Source: Cellulomonas marina
GTDB lineage: Bacteria; Actinomycetota; Actinomycetes; Actinomycetales; Cellulomonadaceae
Length of the DNA: 64,000 nucleotides
NCBI RefSeq assembly: GCF_900111925.1
Contig: NZ_FOKA01000017.1
Location: 1-64,000, forward strand
Reading direction: 5' to 3'
Below, piece after piece: positions 17,024 to 25,364 of the stretch. A model generated the notes under the pieces. The model was not told where the DNA came from and did no database searches. It worked only from the letters and a program-made list of their open reading frames with translations. The stretch's first letter is position 1. Each line of letters opens with the position of its first letter. A program made the translations under genes and the position numbers.

Positions 17024-17029
17024 TACAGT
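17024..17029 (+). promoter_or_regulatory. -10 element of a leaderless moaB transcript
   Basis: TACAGT sits six bases before the GTG at 17036, with no Shine-Dalgarno in between. Confidence 0.6.
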
Positions 17030-17035
17030 GCGCCG

Positions 17036-17680
17036 GTGCCCGAGCCCGCCGCCGTGACCCCCCGCGCGCCCGCTCCCGTGCGCCCGCGCACCGCCGCCGT
17101 CGTCGTCGCCTCCGACCGCCGCGCGCGCGGCGAGGGGGTCGACCGGTCCGGCGTCGTGCTGGTCGAGGGCCTGCGCGACGCGGGGTGGTCGTGCGGGGAC
17201 GCCGTCGTCGTGCCCGACGGCGTCGAGAGCGTGCGCGCGGCGGTGCGCGACGCCGCGGACGCCGGCGCGGCCGTGGTGCTCACCAGCGGCGGGACGGGGG
17301 TGGGACCGCGCGACCTCACGCCCGAGGCGACCGCCCCCCTGCTCGCCCGGGAGCTGCCCGGCGTGGCCGAGGCCCTCCGGCGTGCCGGGGCCGCGCACGT
17401 GCCGACCGCGATCCTCTCGCGCGGGCTGGCGGGCGTGACGGCCGGCGGGGTCGTCGTCGTCAACCTGCCGGGGAGCCCCGGGGGCGCTCGCGACGGCCTG
17501 GCGGTGCTCCTGCCCGTCCTCGACCACCTCACCGCCCAGCTCGCCGGAGGCGACCATGACGACTCCCCCGCCCCGCCCGCCGGTGCCGACCAGCACGGAG
17601 GGCACGGAGGGCACGCAGCGCACGACCGGCACGACCGGCACCACGGCACGCACGGCAGCGGCGGCGGCGCTCACCCCTGA
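17036..17680 (+). CDS. moaB: MoaB/Mog molybdopterin adenylyltransferase with His-rich tail
   Basis: A 214-aa protein whose residues about 20-170 form the MoCF-binding fold that adenylylates molybdopterin before metal insertion. TSGGTGVGPRDLTPEAT is the nucleotide-binding signature and VVNLPGSPGGARDGL the second conserved loop. The C-terminal 30 residues are exceptionally rich in His and Gly (GGHGGHAAHDRHDRHHGTHG) and might bind metal. That tail is encoded by DNA that also encodes the start of MoaE in another frame. The GTG at 17036 is probably leaderless. Confidence 0.87.
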   Translation: MPEPAAVTPRAPAPVRPRTAAVVVASDRRARGEGVDRSGVVLVEGLRDAGWSCGDAVVVPDGVESVRAAVRDAADAGAAVVLTSGGTGVGPRDLTPEATAPLLARELPGVAEALRRAGAAHVPTAILSRGLAGVTAGGVVVVNLPGSPGGARDGLAVLLPVLDHLTAQLAGGDHDDSPAPPAGADQHGGHGGHAAHDRHDRHHGTHGSGGGAHP

Positions 17681-18074
17681 GCCGCTCGACGCCGCCGCCC
17701 ACCTGGCGATGGTCGCCGACCCGGCGACTGGCGCGGTCACGCTGTTCGTCGGCACGGTGCGCGACCACGACCCCGCCGTCACGGGCGAGGTGGTGGCGCT
17801 CGAGTACTCGGCCCACCCCGACGCGGGTGCCGTGCTGCGCCGGCTCGCGGACGCCACGGCCGCCCACCCGGACGTGCTCGGCGTCGCGGTGAGCCACCGG
17901 GTCGGTCGCCTCGTCGTCGGGGAGCCGGCCATCGCCTGCGCGGTCGCGACGGCGCACCGCGCCCCGGCGTTCGACCACTGCCGCGCGCTCGTCGAGGCCG
18001 TCAAGGCCGAGCTGCCCGTGTGGAAGAAGGAGGTCCTGGCCGACGGTTCCCACACGTGGGTGGGCTCGGCCTGA
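17556..18074 (+). CDS. moaE: Molybdopterin synthase large subunit MoaE
   Basis: A 172-aa catalytic subunit of molybdopterin synthase, which converts cyclic pyranopterin monophosphate to molybdopterin with MoaD-bound sulfur. The conserved core starts near residue 38 (LTPEPLDAAAHLAMV), followed by GAVTLFVGTVRDHD, LEYSAHPDA, VSHRVGRLVVGE and a late WKKE that supplies the active-site Lys. The first 37 residues are Thr-rich repeats. The ATG at 17556 gives a 125-base overlap with moaB; a start nearer the core, such as GTG at 17580, is possible. MoaD is encoded convergently seven bases away. Confidence 0.88.
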   Translation: MTTPPPRPPVPTSTEGTEGTQRTTGTTGTTARTAAAAALTPEPLDAAAHLAMVADPATGAVTLFVGTVRDHDPAVTGEVVALEYSAHPDAGAVLRRLADATAAHPDVLGVAVSHRVGRLVVGEPAIACAVATAHRAPAFDHCRALVEAVKAELPVWKKEVLADGSHTWVGSA

Positions 18075-18080
18075 GCGCGG

Positions 18081-18316
18081 TCACCCGCCGGCGAAGGGCG
18101 GCAGCACGTCCACGGTGGCCCCGGGCGGGACGGCGGAGCCGTCGTCGAGGCGGTGCCCGTCGGCCAGGAGCGAGCAGCGCGTCAGCACCCGCCGCAGGTC
18201 GGCGCCGTGCCGGCCGGCCAGGTCCGCGCGCAGGTCCGCCGCGGTCGCGGGCGCCTCGAGGCGCTCCTCGTCCCGGCCCGCCGCCTCGGCCGCCGCCGCG
18301 AAGTACCGCACGGTGA

Positions 18317-18320
<4 letters not shown>
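18081..18320 (-). CDS. moaD: Molybdopterin synthase sulfur carrier MoaD
   Basis: A 79-aa ubiquitin-like sulfur carrier. It ends in VLPPFAGG; the terminal Gly-Gly is adenylylated and thiocarboxylated by MoeZ and then gives sulfur to MoaE. ITVRYFAAAAEAAG at the N-terminus is typical. The GTG at 18320 overlaps the moaC stop by four bases, placing moaD last in a moeZ-moaC-moaD operon. It is convergent with moaE. Confidence 0.9.
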
Positions 18321-18849
<529 letters not shown>

Positions 18850-18853
<4 letters not shown>

Positions 18854-20115
18854 GCGGTCCTCCTGCGGGGGGCGTCGTCGGTGGTGGGCGCGATGGTGGG
18901 CGCGGTGCCGGTCGGGGACGCGGCGTCGGTCGTAGGTGCGGGGCCGGTGCCCCGGACGACCTCGCCGCCGGCGCGGACCCAGGCCTGCACGCCCCCCGCC
19001 AGCGACCGCACGGTTCCGCGGCGGCCCGCGGCCAGCAGGTGGGCGACGGCCCGGGCGGAGCGGACACCGGCCGCGCAGTGCACGACGAGCGGGGCGTCGT
19101 CCTCGACCCCGGGCACGCGCCCGTCGCCCTGCGCGAGCAGCGCGGCCAGCGGCACGTGCACCGAGGCGGGCAGGCGCACCAGCGCCCGCTCGCCGTGCTC
19201 CCGCACGTCGACGACGACGGGCGCGCGCGTCCCGGCGGGGACGGCCGCCAGCTCGGCGACGAGCGCGGCGGCCGCGACCACGGGCACGTCGTCCTCGCGC
19301 GCGCCGGACGGGGACGGCGCGTCCTCGGGGACGGCACCGGAGAGCCGGCCGACGAGCGGCACCTCCCGCCAGCGCAGGCGGGCGGCGTCGAGCACGGCGA
19401 CGCGGCCGAGCAGGGGCTCGCCCGTCCCGGTGAGGAGCTGGACGGCCTGCAGCGCCATGAGGCTCCCGACGACGCCGCACAGGGCGCCGAGCACCCCCGC
19501 CTCGGCGCACGAGGGCACCTCGCCCGGCGCCGGCGGCACCGGGAACAGGTCGCGCAGCTGCACCGGCACCACGCCGCTGCCCGCGGGCGGCCGCCCCCAG
19601 AACACCGACACCTGCGCGTCGGTCCGCAGCACGGACCCCCAGACCTCCGGCAGACCGCGGCGCGCGCACGCGTCGGCGACCGCGTACCGGGACCCGAACG
19701 TGTCCGTGCCGTCGACCACGAGGTCGTAGCCGTCGAGCAGGCCGGCCGTGCTCGCGTCCAGCCGGACGGGGTGCTCGACGACGCGGGTGCGGCTGCTCAG
19801 CCGCCGCACCGCGTCCGCCGCGCTGGCCACCTTCGGCCGCCCGACGTCCGCCTCGCCGTGGACCACCTGCCGCTGCAGGTTCGAGCTGTCCACGACGTCG
19901 TCGTCGACGACGCCGAGGGTGCCGACGCCGGCCGCCGCGAGGTACTGCAGCACGGGTGCGCCCAGCCCCCCGGCACCGACGACGCACACGCGCGCGGCGC
20001 GCAGGCGGCGCTGCCCGACCTCGCCGAGGTCCGGCAGCAGCAGGTGGCGCGACCAGCGCTCGGCCTCCTCGGCGTCGAGCGGCGGCCCGGGCGCGACGAG
20101 CGGGGCGAGCGGCAC
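18850..20115 (-). CDS. moeZ: MoeZ-type adenylyltransferase/sulfurtransferase
   Basis: A 421-aa fusion that activates and thiolates MoaD-like carrier proteins. Residues about 15-260 are a ThiF/MoeB E1-like domain with GAGGLGAPVLQYLAAAG and the Asp in VDDDVVDSSNLQRQ. Residues about 290-385 are a rhodanese domain with its active-site Cys in VVHCAAGVRSARAV. A Thr/Pro-rich tail closes the protein. The start is GTG at 20115, preceded by a -10-like hexamer at 20122-20127 and no Shine-Dalgarno. It leads the moeZ-moaC-moaD operon. Confidence 0.92.
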
Positions 20116-20121
20116 GTCGCC

Positions 20122-20127
20122 ATTGTG
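20122..20127 (-). promoter_or_regulatory. -10 element of a leaderless moeZ transcript
   Basis: Read on the minus strand, CACAAT ends six bases before the GTG at 20115. It faces away from the mod operon promoter across the same gap. Confidence 0.55.
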
Positions 20128-20190
20128 CGCCACGCCTCGCCCGCGGCATCCAGCGGGTCCGGGCGCGGGCGGCCGGGTGCGGACGCGGAT

Positions 20191-20217
20191 GCGGCTCGAT
20201 CGCGTCGGTCGAGCCGC
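20191..20217. promoter_or_regulatory. Inverted repeat, candidate molybdenum operator
   Basis: GCGGCTCGA, nine bases, then TCGAGCCGC form a perfect 9-bp-arm inverted repeat between moeZ and the mod operon. It ends 11 bp before the mod -10 hexamer, covering the -35 region, where a repressor would block transcription. The adjacent HTH-TOBE regulator is the natural candidate to bind it. Confidence 0.6.
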
Positions 20218-20228
20218 ACGTGCTGCTG

Positions 20229-20234
20229 TACCGT
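20229..20234 (+). promoter_or_regulatory. -10 element of a leaderless mod operon transcript
   Basis: TACCGT lies six bases before the GTG at 20242 of the Mop-type regulator, with no Shine-Dalgarno. Confidence 0.6.
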
Positions 20235-20241
20235 CGCATCC

Positions 20242-20637
20242 GTGACGACGTTGCGCGTGCCGCAGGTGGCGGAGGTGCTCGGGGTCAGCACCGACACGGT
20301 CCGGCGCTGGGTCGACCGGGGGCTCCTGCCCGACCAGCACGACGCCGCCGGCCGGCGCGTCGTCGACGGTGCGGCCCTGGCGGCGGTGCTGCGCGCCCAG
20401 CGGCACCTGGACGCGGACGGCCGCTCGTCGGCCCGGAACCGGCTGCCGGGCATCGTCACGGACGTCGTGCGCGACGGCGTCATGGCCCAGGTGGAGCTCC
20501 AGGCGGGCCCGTTCCGGCTCGTCTCGCTCATGTCCCGGGAGGCCGCCGACGAGCTCGGGCTCGCCCCCGGCGTCCTCGCGGAGGCCGTGGTCAAGGCGAC
20601 CGTCGTCGTCGTGGAGCGTGCGGGGGCGGGCGCGTGA
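20242..20637 (+). CDS. HTH-TOBE (Mop) molybdate-responsive regulator
   Basis: A 131-aa protein: residues about 3-55 are an excisionase/MerR-like helix-turn-helix (VPQVAEVLGVSTDTVRRWVDRGLLP), and residues about 67-128 a TOBE/Mop domain (ARNRLPGIVTDVVRDGVMAQVELQAGPFRLVSLMS) of the type that binds molybdate. It probably senses molybdate and controls the modABC genes it precedes, and perhaps itself, through the inverted repeat at 20191-20217. The start is GTG at 20242. Its stop overlaps modA by four bases. Confidence 0.88.
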   Translation: MTTLRVPQVAEVLGVSTDTVRRWVDRGLLPDQHDAAGRRVVDGAALAAVLRAQRHLDADGRSSARNRLPGIVTDVVRDGVMAQVELQAGPFRLVSLMSREAADELGLAPGVLAEAVVKATVVVVERAGAGA

Positions 20638-21497
20638 GCCCGCACGACCCGGGACGGCGGCGGCACGACCGGGTGGTGGCCGCACCCGTCCTCGCCGTCC
20701 GCGCGGCCGCGGCCGTCGCGGTGGCCGGGCTGGCGGCCTGCGCGGGCGCCGGGGACGCGGCGGCCCCCGCCGGCGACCCCGTCGCGGCACCGGCCTCCCC
20801 CGAGCTCGCGGGGACCGTGACGGTGCTGGCCGCCGCCTCGCTGACGGACGCGATGGCGGAGCTGGAGACGGCCTTCGAGTCGCGGCACCCCTCGGTGGAC
20901 GTCGTGGTCAGCCTCGCCGGCAGCTCCGCCCTCGCCGCCCAGGTCCTCGCCGGCGCCCCTGCGGACGTGCTCGTCACCGCGTCGACGGCGACGATGCAGC
21001 CCGTCGTCGACGCAGAACTCGTCGAGGACCTGCCGGTCGTGCTCGCGTCGAACACCCTCGAGATCGCCGTCCCCCCCGACGACCCCGGGGCCGTCACGGG
21101 CCTGGCCGACCTCGCCGACCCGGGGCGCACCGTCGCGCTGTGCGCGCCGGAGGTGCCGTGCGGGGCGGCCTCGGCGGAGCTGTTCGCCCTCGTGGGGCTG
21201 GTGCCGGCACCCGACACGCTGGAGAACGACGTCCGGGCGGCGCTGACGAAGGTGCGGCTGGGCGAGGTCGACGCCGCGCTCGTCTACCGCACGGACGTCA
21301 TCGCCGCCGGCGACGAGGTCCGCGGCGTGCCCGTCCCCGAGGCGGCGCAGGTCGTCACCGAGTACCCCGCCGCCGTGCTCGCCGACGCGCCGTCGCCGGC
21401 GGCGGCCCGGGCCTTCCTGGACCTGCTCACCTCGGCCGACGGGCAGGACGTCCTGCGCGACGGCGGGTTCCTCGTCGCCGACGCCGCGACGTCGTGA
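20634..21497 (+). CDS. modA: Molybdate ABC transporter substrate-binding lipoprotein ModA
   Basis: A 287-aa extracellular binding protein. The lipobox LAAC follows a hydrophobic stretch near residue 33. Conserved ModA segments include TVLAAASLTDAMAELETAFE, VSLAGSSALAAQVLAGAPADVLVTAS, CAPEVPCGAA and VDAALVYRTDVIAAG; the Ser and Tyr positions in these segments hold the oxyanion in relatives. The GTG start overlaps the regulator stop (GTGA), and the gene is followed directly by modB. Confidence 0.93.
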   Translation: MSPHDPGRRRHDRVVAAPVLAVRAAAAVAVAGLAACAGAGDAAAPAGDPVAAPASPELAGTVTVLAAASLTDAMAELETAFESRHPSVDVVVSLAGSSALAAQVLAGAPADVLVTASTATMQPVVDAELVEDLPVVLASNTLEIAVPPDDPGAVTGLADLADPGRTVALCAPEVPCGAASAELFALVGLVPAPDTLENDVRAALTKVRLGEVDAALVYRTDVIAAGDEVRGVPVPEAAQVVTEYPAAVLADAPSPAAARAFLDLLTSADGQDVLRDGGFLVADAATS

Positions 21498-22351
21498 GCC
21501 CGCGCGGGCGCGTCGTCCGGGGTGGCCGCGCCGGCGGCGGCGAGGTCGGCGGCGGGATCGGCGGTGAGGTCGGCGCCCCGCGGTCGGCGCGCGTCGTCGC
21601 CGGCGTGCCCGCGGGCGTCGGGGTGGCGCTGCTGGTGCTGCCGCTCCTGGCCCTCGTGGTGCGCACGCCGTGGGCCCGCGCCCCCGAGGTCCTGGCCGAC
21701 GCGGCCGTCGGGCAGGCGCTGCGGCTGTCGCTCGGCTGCGCCGCCGCGGCGACGGGGCTGTGCCTGCTCGTCGGGCTCCCGCTCGCGTGGCTGCTCGCGC
21801 GCGCCCGCGGCGGTGCGGCCGCGACCGTGCGCGCGCTGGTGAGCGTGCCCCTCGTGCTGCCCCCCGTCGTCGGGGGCGTGGCCCTGCTCATGCTGCTGGG
21901 CCGGCGGGGGCTGCTCGGCCGCCCGCTGGACCTGGCCTTCGGCGTGACCGTACCCTTCACGACGGCCGCCGTCGTGCTGGCGCAGGCCTTCGTGGCGCTG
22001 CCCTTCCTCGTCGTCGCCGTCGAGGGCGCGCTGCGCGCCGCGGACCGCCGCCACGAGGAGGTGGCCGCCACCCTGGGGGCGTCGCCCGGGGTCGTCGCCC
22101 GCCGCGTGACGCTGCCGCTGGTCGCGCCGGGCGTGCTGTCGGGGACGGTCCTGTGCCTGGCCCGGGCGCTCGGCGAGTTCGGCGCGACCATCACCTTCGC
22201 CGGCAGCCTGCCCGGCGTCACGCGCACCCTGCCGCTCGGGGTCTACCTCGCGCTGGAGTCCGACCCGGACGCGGCCCTCGTGCTGTCGGTGCTGCTGCTC
22301 GTCGTGTCCCTCGCCGTGCTGCTCGTGCTGCGGCACCGGTGGCTGCGGTGA
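21494..22351 (+). CDS. modB: Molybdate ABC transporter permease ModB
   Basis: A 285-aa inner-membrane permease with about six transmembrane helices after a Gly/Arg-rich N-terminus. The EAA loop, EVAATLGASPGVVARRVTLPLVAPG, near residue 195 contacts ModC, and RALGEFGATITFAGSLPG is the typical ModB signature after it. The GTG at 21494 overlaps the modA stop by four bases, and the stop overlaps the modC start by one. Confidence 0.93.
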   Translation: MSPRGRVVRGGRAGGGEVGGGIGGEVGAPRSARVVAGVPAGVGVALLVLPLLALVVRTPWARAPEVLADAAVGQALRLSLGCAAAATGLCLLVGLPLAWLLARARGGAAATVRALVSVPLVLPPVVGGVALLMLLGRRGLLGRPLDLAFGVTVPFTTAAVVLAQAFVALPFLVVAVEGALRAADRRHEEVAATLGASPGVVARRVTLPLVAPGVLSGTVLCLARALGEFGATITFAGSLPGVTRTLPLGVYLALESDPDAALVLSVLLLVVSLAVLLVLRHRWLR

Positions 22352-23484
22352 TGGCGGCCCCGACGCCGGTCACGACGCCGGACCCACCGGCTCCCGACGG
22401 CGGCCTGGACGCCGCCGTCCGCGTGCGGCGCGGCGACCTCGTCCTCGACGCCGCGCTGACGGCACGCCCGGGGCAGGTGGTCGCGGTGCTGGGGCCGAAC
22501 GGGGCCGGCAAGACCACGCTCCTGCGGGCGCTCGCCGGACTCGTGCCGCTGGTCGCCGGCCGCGTCGTCGTCGGCGGGCAGGTGCTCGACGACGTCGACG
22601 CCGGCGTCCGCGTCCCGGCGTACCGGCGCGGCGTCGGCCTGCTCCCACAGGACCACCTCCTGCTCCCCCACCTCGACGCGCGGGACAACGTCGCGTTCGG
22701 GCCGCGCGCGCAGGGTCTGCCGCGTCGCCGCGCCCGGGAGGTCGCGGACCGGTGGCTCGCGGCCGTCGGCGCCGCGCACCTCGCCGCCGCGCGGCCGCGG
22801 GCCCTGTCGGGCGGGCAGGCGCAGCGCGTGGCGCTGGCCCGCGCCCTGGCGGTGCGGCCGGCGCTCCTCCTGCTCGACGAGCCGACCGCCGCGCTCGACG
22901 CGCTCGCCCGGCTCGAGGTCCGGTCGCTGCTCCGCGAGCACCTGCCGCGGGCCGACGGCACCGGCGTCCTCGTCACGCACGACGTGCTCGACGCCCTCGC
23001 GCTCGCCGACCACCTGGTCGTGCTCGAGACCGGGCGCGTGGTGCAGGAGGGCCCGCCCGCCGCCGTCGTCGCCGCGCCGCGCACGCCGTTCGTCGCCGGG
23101 CTGGTCGGCCTCAACCTGTGGGAGGCGACGGTCCACGGGGTGCGCGTGCGGCTGGACGGCGGCGGCGAGCTCGTCACGGCCGTCGCTCCCGCCCGGCCCG
23201 GACCCGTCCTCGTCACCGTACGCCCCGGTGCGGTGCGGGTGGCGAGGGCACCGGTGGGGACGGCGGACGACGCGGGGACGGGTCCGGCCGACGGGTGGCC
23301 CGCCCGGCTCGTGGGGCTCGAGCACCAGGGCCAGGCCGTGCGGCTGCGCCTGCAGCCGACCGGCCGTGCCGGGGCAGCGCTGCTCGCCGACGTCGAGCCC
23401 GACCGGGTCGCCGCCCTGAGCGTGGGCGCACCGGAGCTGTGGGTGCAGGTGCCGCCCCAGGAGGTGGTGCTGCAGCCGCGGTAG
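22351..23484 (+). CDS. modC: Molybdate ABC transporter ATP-binding protein ModC
   Basis: A 377-aa ATPase. Walker A is GPNGAGKTT near residue 51, the signature is ALSGGQAQRVALARAL, Walker B is ALLLLDEPTAALD, and the switch His is in LVTHD. Residues about 255-375 form a C-terminal TOBE-like regulatory region ending in VWVQVPPQEVVLQPR. The ATG at 22351 overlaps the modB stop (TGATG). It completes a regulator-modABC operon with every junction overlapping. Confidence 0.93.
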   Translation: MAAPTPVTTPDPPAPDGGLDAAVRVRRGDLVLDAALTARPGQVVAVLGPNGAGKTTLLRALAGLVPLVAGRVVVGGQVLDDVDAGVRVPAYRRGVGLLPQDHLLLPHLDARDNVAFGPRAQGLPRRRAREVADRWLAAVGAAHLAAARPRALSGGQAQRVALARALAVRPALLLLDEPTAALDALARLEVRSLLREHLPRADGTGVLVTHDVLDALALADHLVVLETGRVVQEGPPAAVVAAPRTPFVAGLVGLNLWEATVHGVRVRLDGGGELVTAVAPARPGPVLVTVRPGAVRVARAPVGTADDAGTGPADGWPARLVGLEHQGQAVRLRLQPTGRAGAALLADVEPDRVAALSVGAPELWVQVPPQEVVLQPR

Positions 23485-23490
23485 GTCGGC

Positions 23491-23496
23491 CAGGAT
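23491..23496 (+). promoter_or_regulatory. -10 element of a leaderless transcript
   Basis: CAGGAT ends six bases before the GTG at 23503. It lies just seven bases past the modC stop, so the next gene may have its own promoter despite the tight spacing. Confidence 0.5.
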
Positions 23497-23502
23497 GGCG
23501 CC

Positions 23503-24621
23503 GTGCCCCGACGACGACAGGACGCCCGGACCGCCGCAGAGGCGGACGCAGCTAAGCACCGGGCGGACGAGCACGACGCGGACGGGCACGACGCCACCGG
23601 GCACGACGCGGCCGAGCAGGACGCGGCCGAGCAGGACGCGACCGAGCAGGACGCCGCCGAGCAGGACGGCGAGCCGGACGCCGTCGCGCACGCCGCCGCC
23701 GACCTCTACGTCGCACCACCGGAGGAGTTCGTCCGCCGGCGGGACGCCGCGGCCCGCCTCGCGCGCAGCACCGGGGACCGCGAGGCGGCCGCGGGCATCG
23801 CCGCCCTGCGACGGCCGACCGTGTCGGCGTGGCTCGTCAACCTGCTCATGGTGGACAGCCCGCTGCTGGCCGGGCAGGTGCGCGACCTCGGCACGGGGCT
23901 GCGGGAGGCCGCCGCGCACCTCGACGGGCCGGGGCTGCGCGACCTGGACCGGCAGCGCCGCCAGCTCGTCGCGGCGCTGGTCCAGCGGGCGCGCGACGTG
24001 GCGCGTGCCGAGGGCCACCGCATCACCGACGCCGTGGCGCTCGAGGTGGAGACGACGCTCTCCGCGGCCCTGACCGACCCGTCGGTCGCCGCCGAGGTGA
24101 CGTCCGGGCGACTGACGGGTCCCCGCACGCACGTCGGCTTCGGGCTGCCCGACGAGGCCGGCACGTCCCCGCCTCCGTCCGCACCGCCGGCGCGCGTGCC
24201 GACCGCCTCGGACGGCCGCCGGCGTCGCGCAGCCGAGCAGGACGCGGAACGGACGCGCCGCCGCGAACGGGCCGAGGCTGCGCGGGAGGCCGCCCGGACC
24301 GCGCTCGCGACGGCCCGGGAGGCGGCCGACGTCGCCGTGCGGCAGGCCGACGACGCCCGGCGGGCGCAGGACGAGGCCGACCGGCACGCCGCGGATGCCC
24401 GCGACGCGGAGGCGGCGCTGGAGGAGCGGCTGGCGGACCTCGAGCGGCAGCTCGACGCTCAACGGCGGACGACGCAGGCCGCGGCGGCGGCGGCGAGGTC
24501 GGCCGCGGAGGCCGCCGCTGCCACCCGGACGGACCGCGAGCGGACGGCGGAGGAGGTGGAGGACGCGGAGCGGCTGCTGGCCGAGGCCGAGGCCGAGGTG
24601 CAACGGGAGTCGCGCACCTGA
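23503..24621 (+). CDS. Coiled-coil protein of an uncharacterised actinobacterial family
   Basis: A 372-aa soluble protein. Residues about 1-60 are charged repeats (HDATGHDA, then AAEQD units from 15-bp DNA repeats). Residues about 65-215 are the conserved part: ADLYVAPPEEFVRRRDAAARL, TGDREAAAGIAALRRPTVSAWLVNLL and VAEVTSGRLTGPRTHVGF. I recognise this arrangement as common in actinobacterial proteins of unknown function. Residues about 235-372 are an Ala/Glu/Arg-rich coiled coil. No catalytic motif or signal peptide is seen. It follows modC by 18 bp but probably has its own promoter. Confidence 0.78.
   Translation: MPRRRQDARTAAEADAAKHRADEHDADGHDATGHDAAEQDAAEQDATEQDAAEQDGEPDAVAHAAADLYVAPPEEFVRRRDAAARLARSTGDREAAAGIAALRRPTVSAWLVNLLMVDSPLLAGQVRDLGTGLREAAAHLDGPGLRDLDRQRRQLVAALVQRARDVARAEGHRITDAVALEVETTLSAALTDPSVAAEVTSGRLTGPRTHVGFGLPDEAGTSPPPSAPPARVPTASDGRRRRAAEQDAERTRRRERAEAAREAARTALATAREAADVAVRQADDARRAQDEADRHAADARDAEAALEERLADLERQLDAQRRTTQAAAAAARSAAEAAAATRTDRERTAEEVEDAERLLAEAEAEVQRESRT
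23571..23667. repeat. 15-bp-unit tandem repeat in the coiled-coil gene
   Basis: About six imperfect copies of GCGGCCGAGCAGGAC and diverged relatives encode the AAEQD-like N-terminal repeats of the protein starting at 23503. Confidence 0.85.
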
Positions 24622-24629
24622 CCCGCTCC

Positions 24630-25364
24630 TCAGTCCTCGACCACCAGCACCCGCAGGTCGCGCGGCCCGTGCACGCCCTCGACGCGGACGAGCTCGATGT
24701 CGCTCGTCGCGCTGGGGCCCGAGATCCACGTCATCGGCCGCTCCGGGTGCGTCGCGAGCAGCGCCACGGCCTCCGGCACCGAGCCCACGACCTGGTCCGC
24801 GCGGACGACGCACACGTGCCGGTCCGGCAGCAGGGTCAGGACGCGTCGGCCCTGGTCCCCCTCCCCGTCGAGCACGATCGTCCCGGTCTCGGCGACGGCC
24901 ACGCGGCACGCGGTGACGACCGCCGCGGTCGCGTCGAGCGCGGCGTGGGACAACGGCGCCACGGACGCGCCGGGCACGGCCATCGGATCCCCTGTCGCAT
25001 CGCCGGTCGCGTCACCGGTCGGGTCCCCCACCGGCGCGACGCCGTCGACGAGCACCTCGCCGACCGCCTCCCGCGCGGCCGCGACCCACGCGGGGTCCAG
25101 GCCCGGCGGCACGACCACGCGCGGCACCCCCTCGAGCTGGGCGGCGACCGCTGCGGCCAGCCCGGCGGTGGAGGTGCGCACGACGGTCGCGCGGTAGTCG
25201 ACGAGCCGGTCGACGAGGAGCTCGACCGCCTCCGAGGACCCCGTCGCGACGTCCCCGTGCCGCCGGTAGTCGCGGGGCACCGTCGGGACGGGCGCCGCGC
25301 TGCGGCCCGGTGCCGGGGCGAGCGCCCGACGCACGCGTGCCAGCACCTCCGTCCGGGCGCTCAC
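24630..25364 (-). CDS. lutC: Lactate utilisation protein LutC (LUD domain)
   Basis: A 244-aa LUD-domain subunit of the LutABC L-lactate oxidase complex, which converts lactate to pyruvate. The core is recognisable from VAVAETGTIVLDGEGDQGRRVLTLLPDRHVCVVRADQVV and PMTWISGPSATSDIELVRVEGVHGPR at the C-terminus. An insert near residue 110 contains TGDATGDA repeats from 12-bp DNA repeats at about 24984-25023. The GTG start overlaps the lutB stop by four bases, so it is the last gene of lutABC. Confidence 0.9.
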   Translation of the reverse strand: MSARTEVLARVRRALAPAPGRSAAPVPTVPRDYRRHGDVATGSSEAVELLVDRLVDYRATVVRTSTAGLAAAVAAQLEGVPRVVVPPGLDPAWVAAAREAVGEVLVDGVAPVGDPTGDATGDATGDPMAVPGASVAPLSHAALDATAAVVTACRVAVAETGTIVLDGEGDQGRRVLTLLPDRHVCVVRADQVVGSVPEAVALLATHPERPMTWISGPSATSDIELVRVEGVHGPRDLRVLVVED

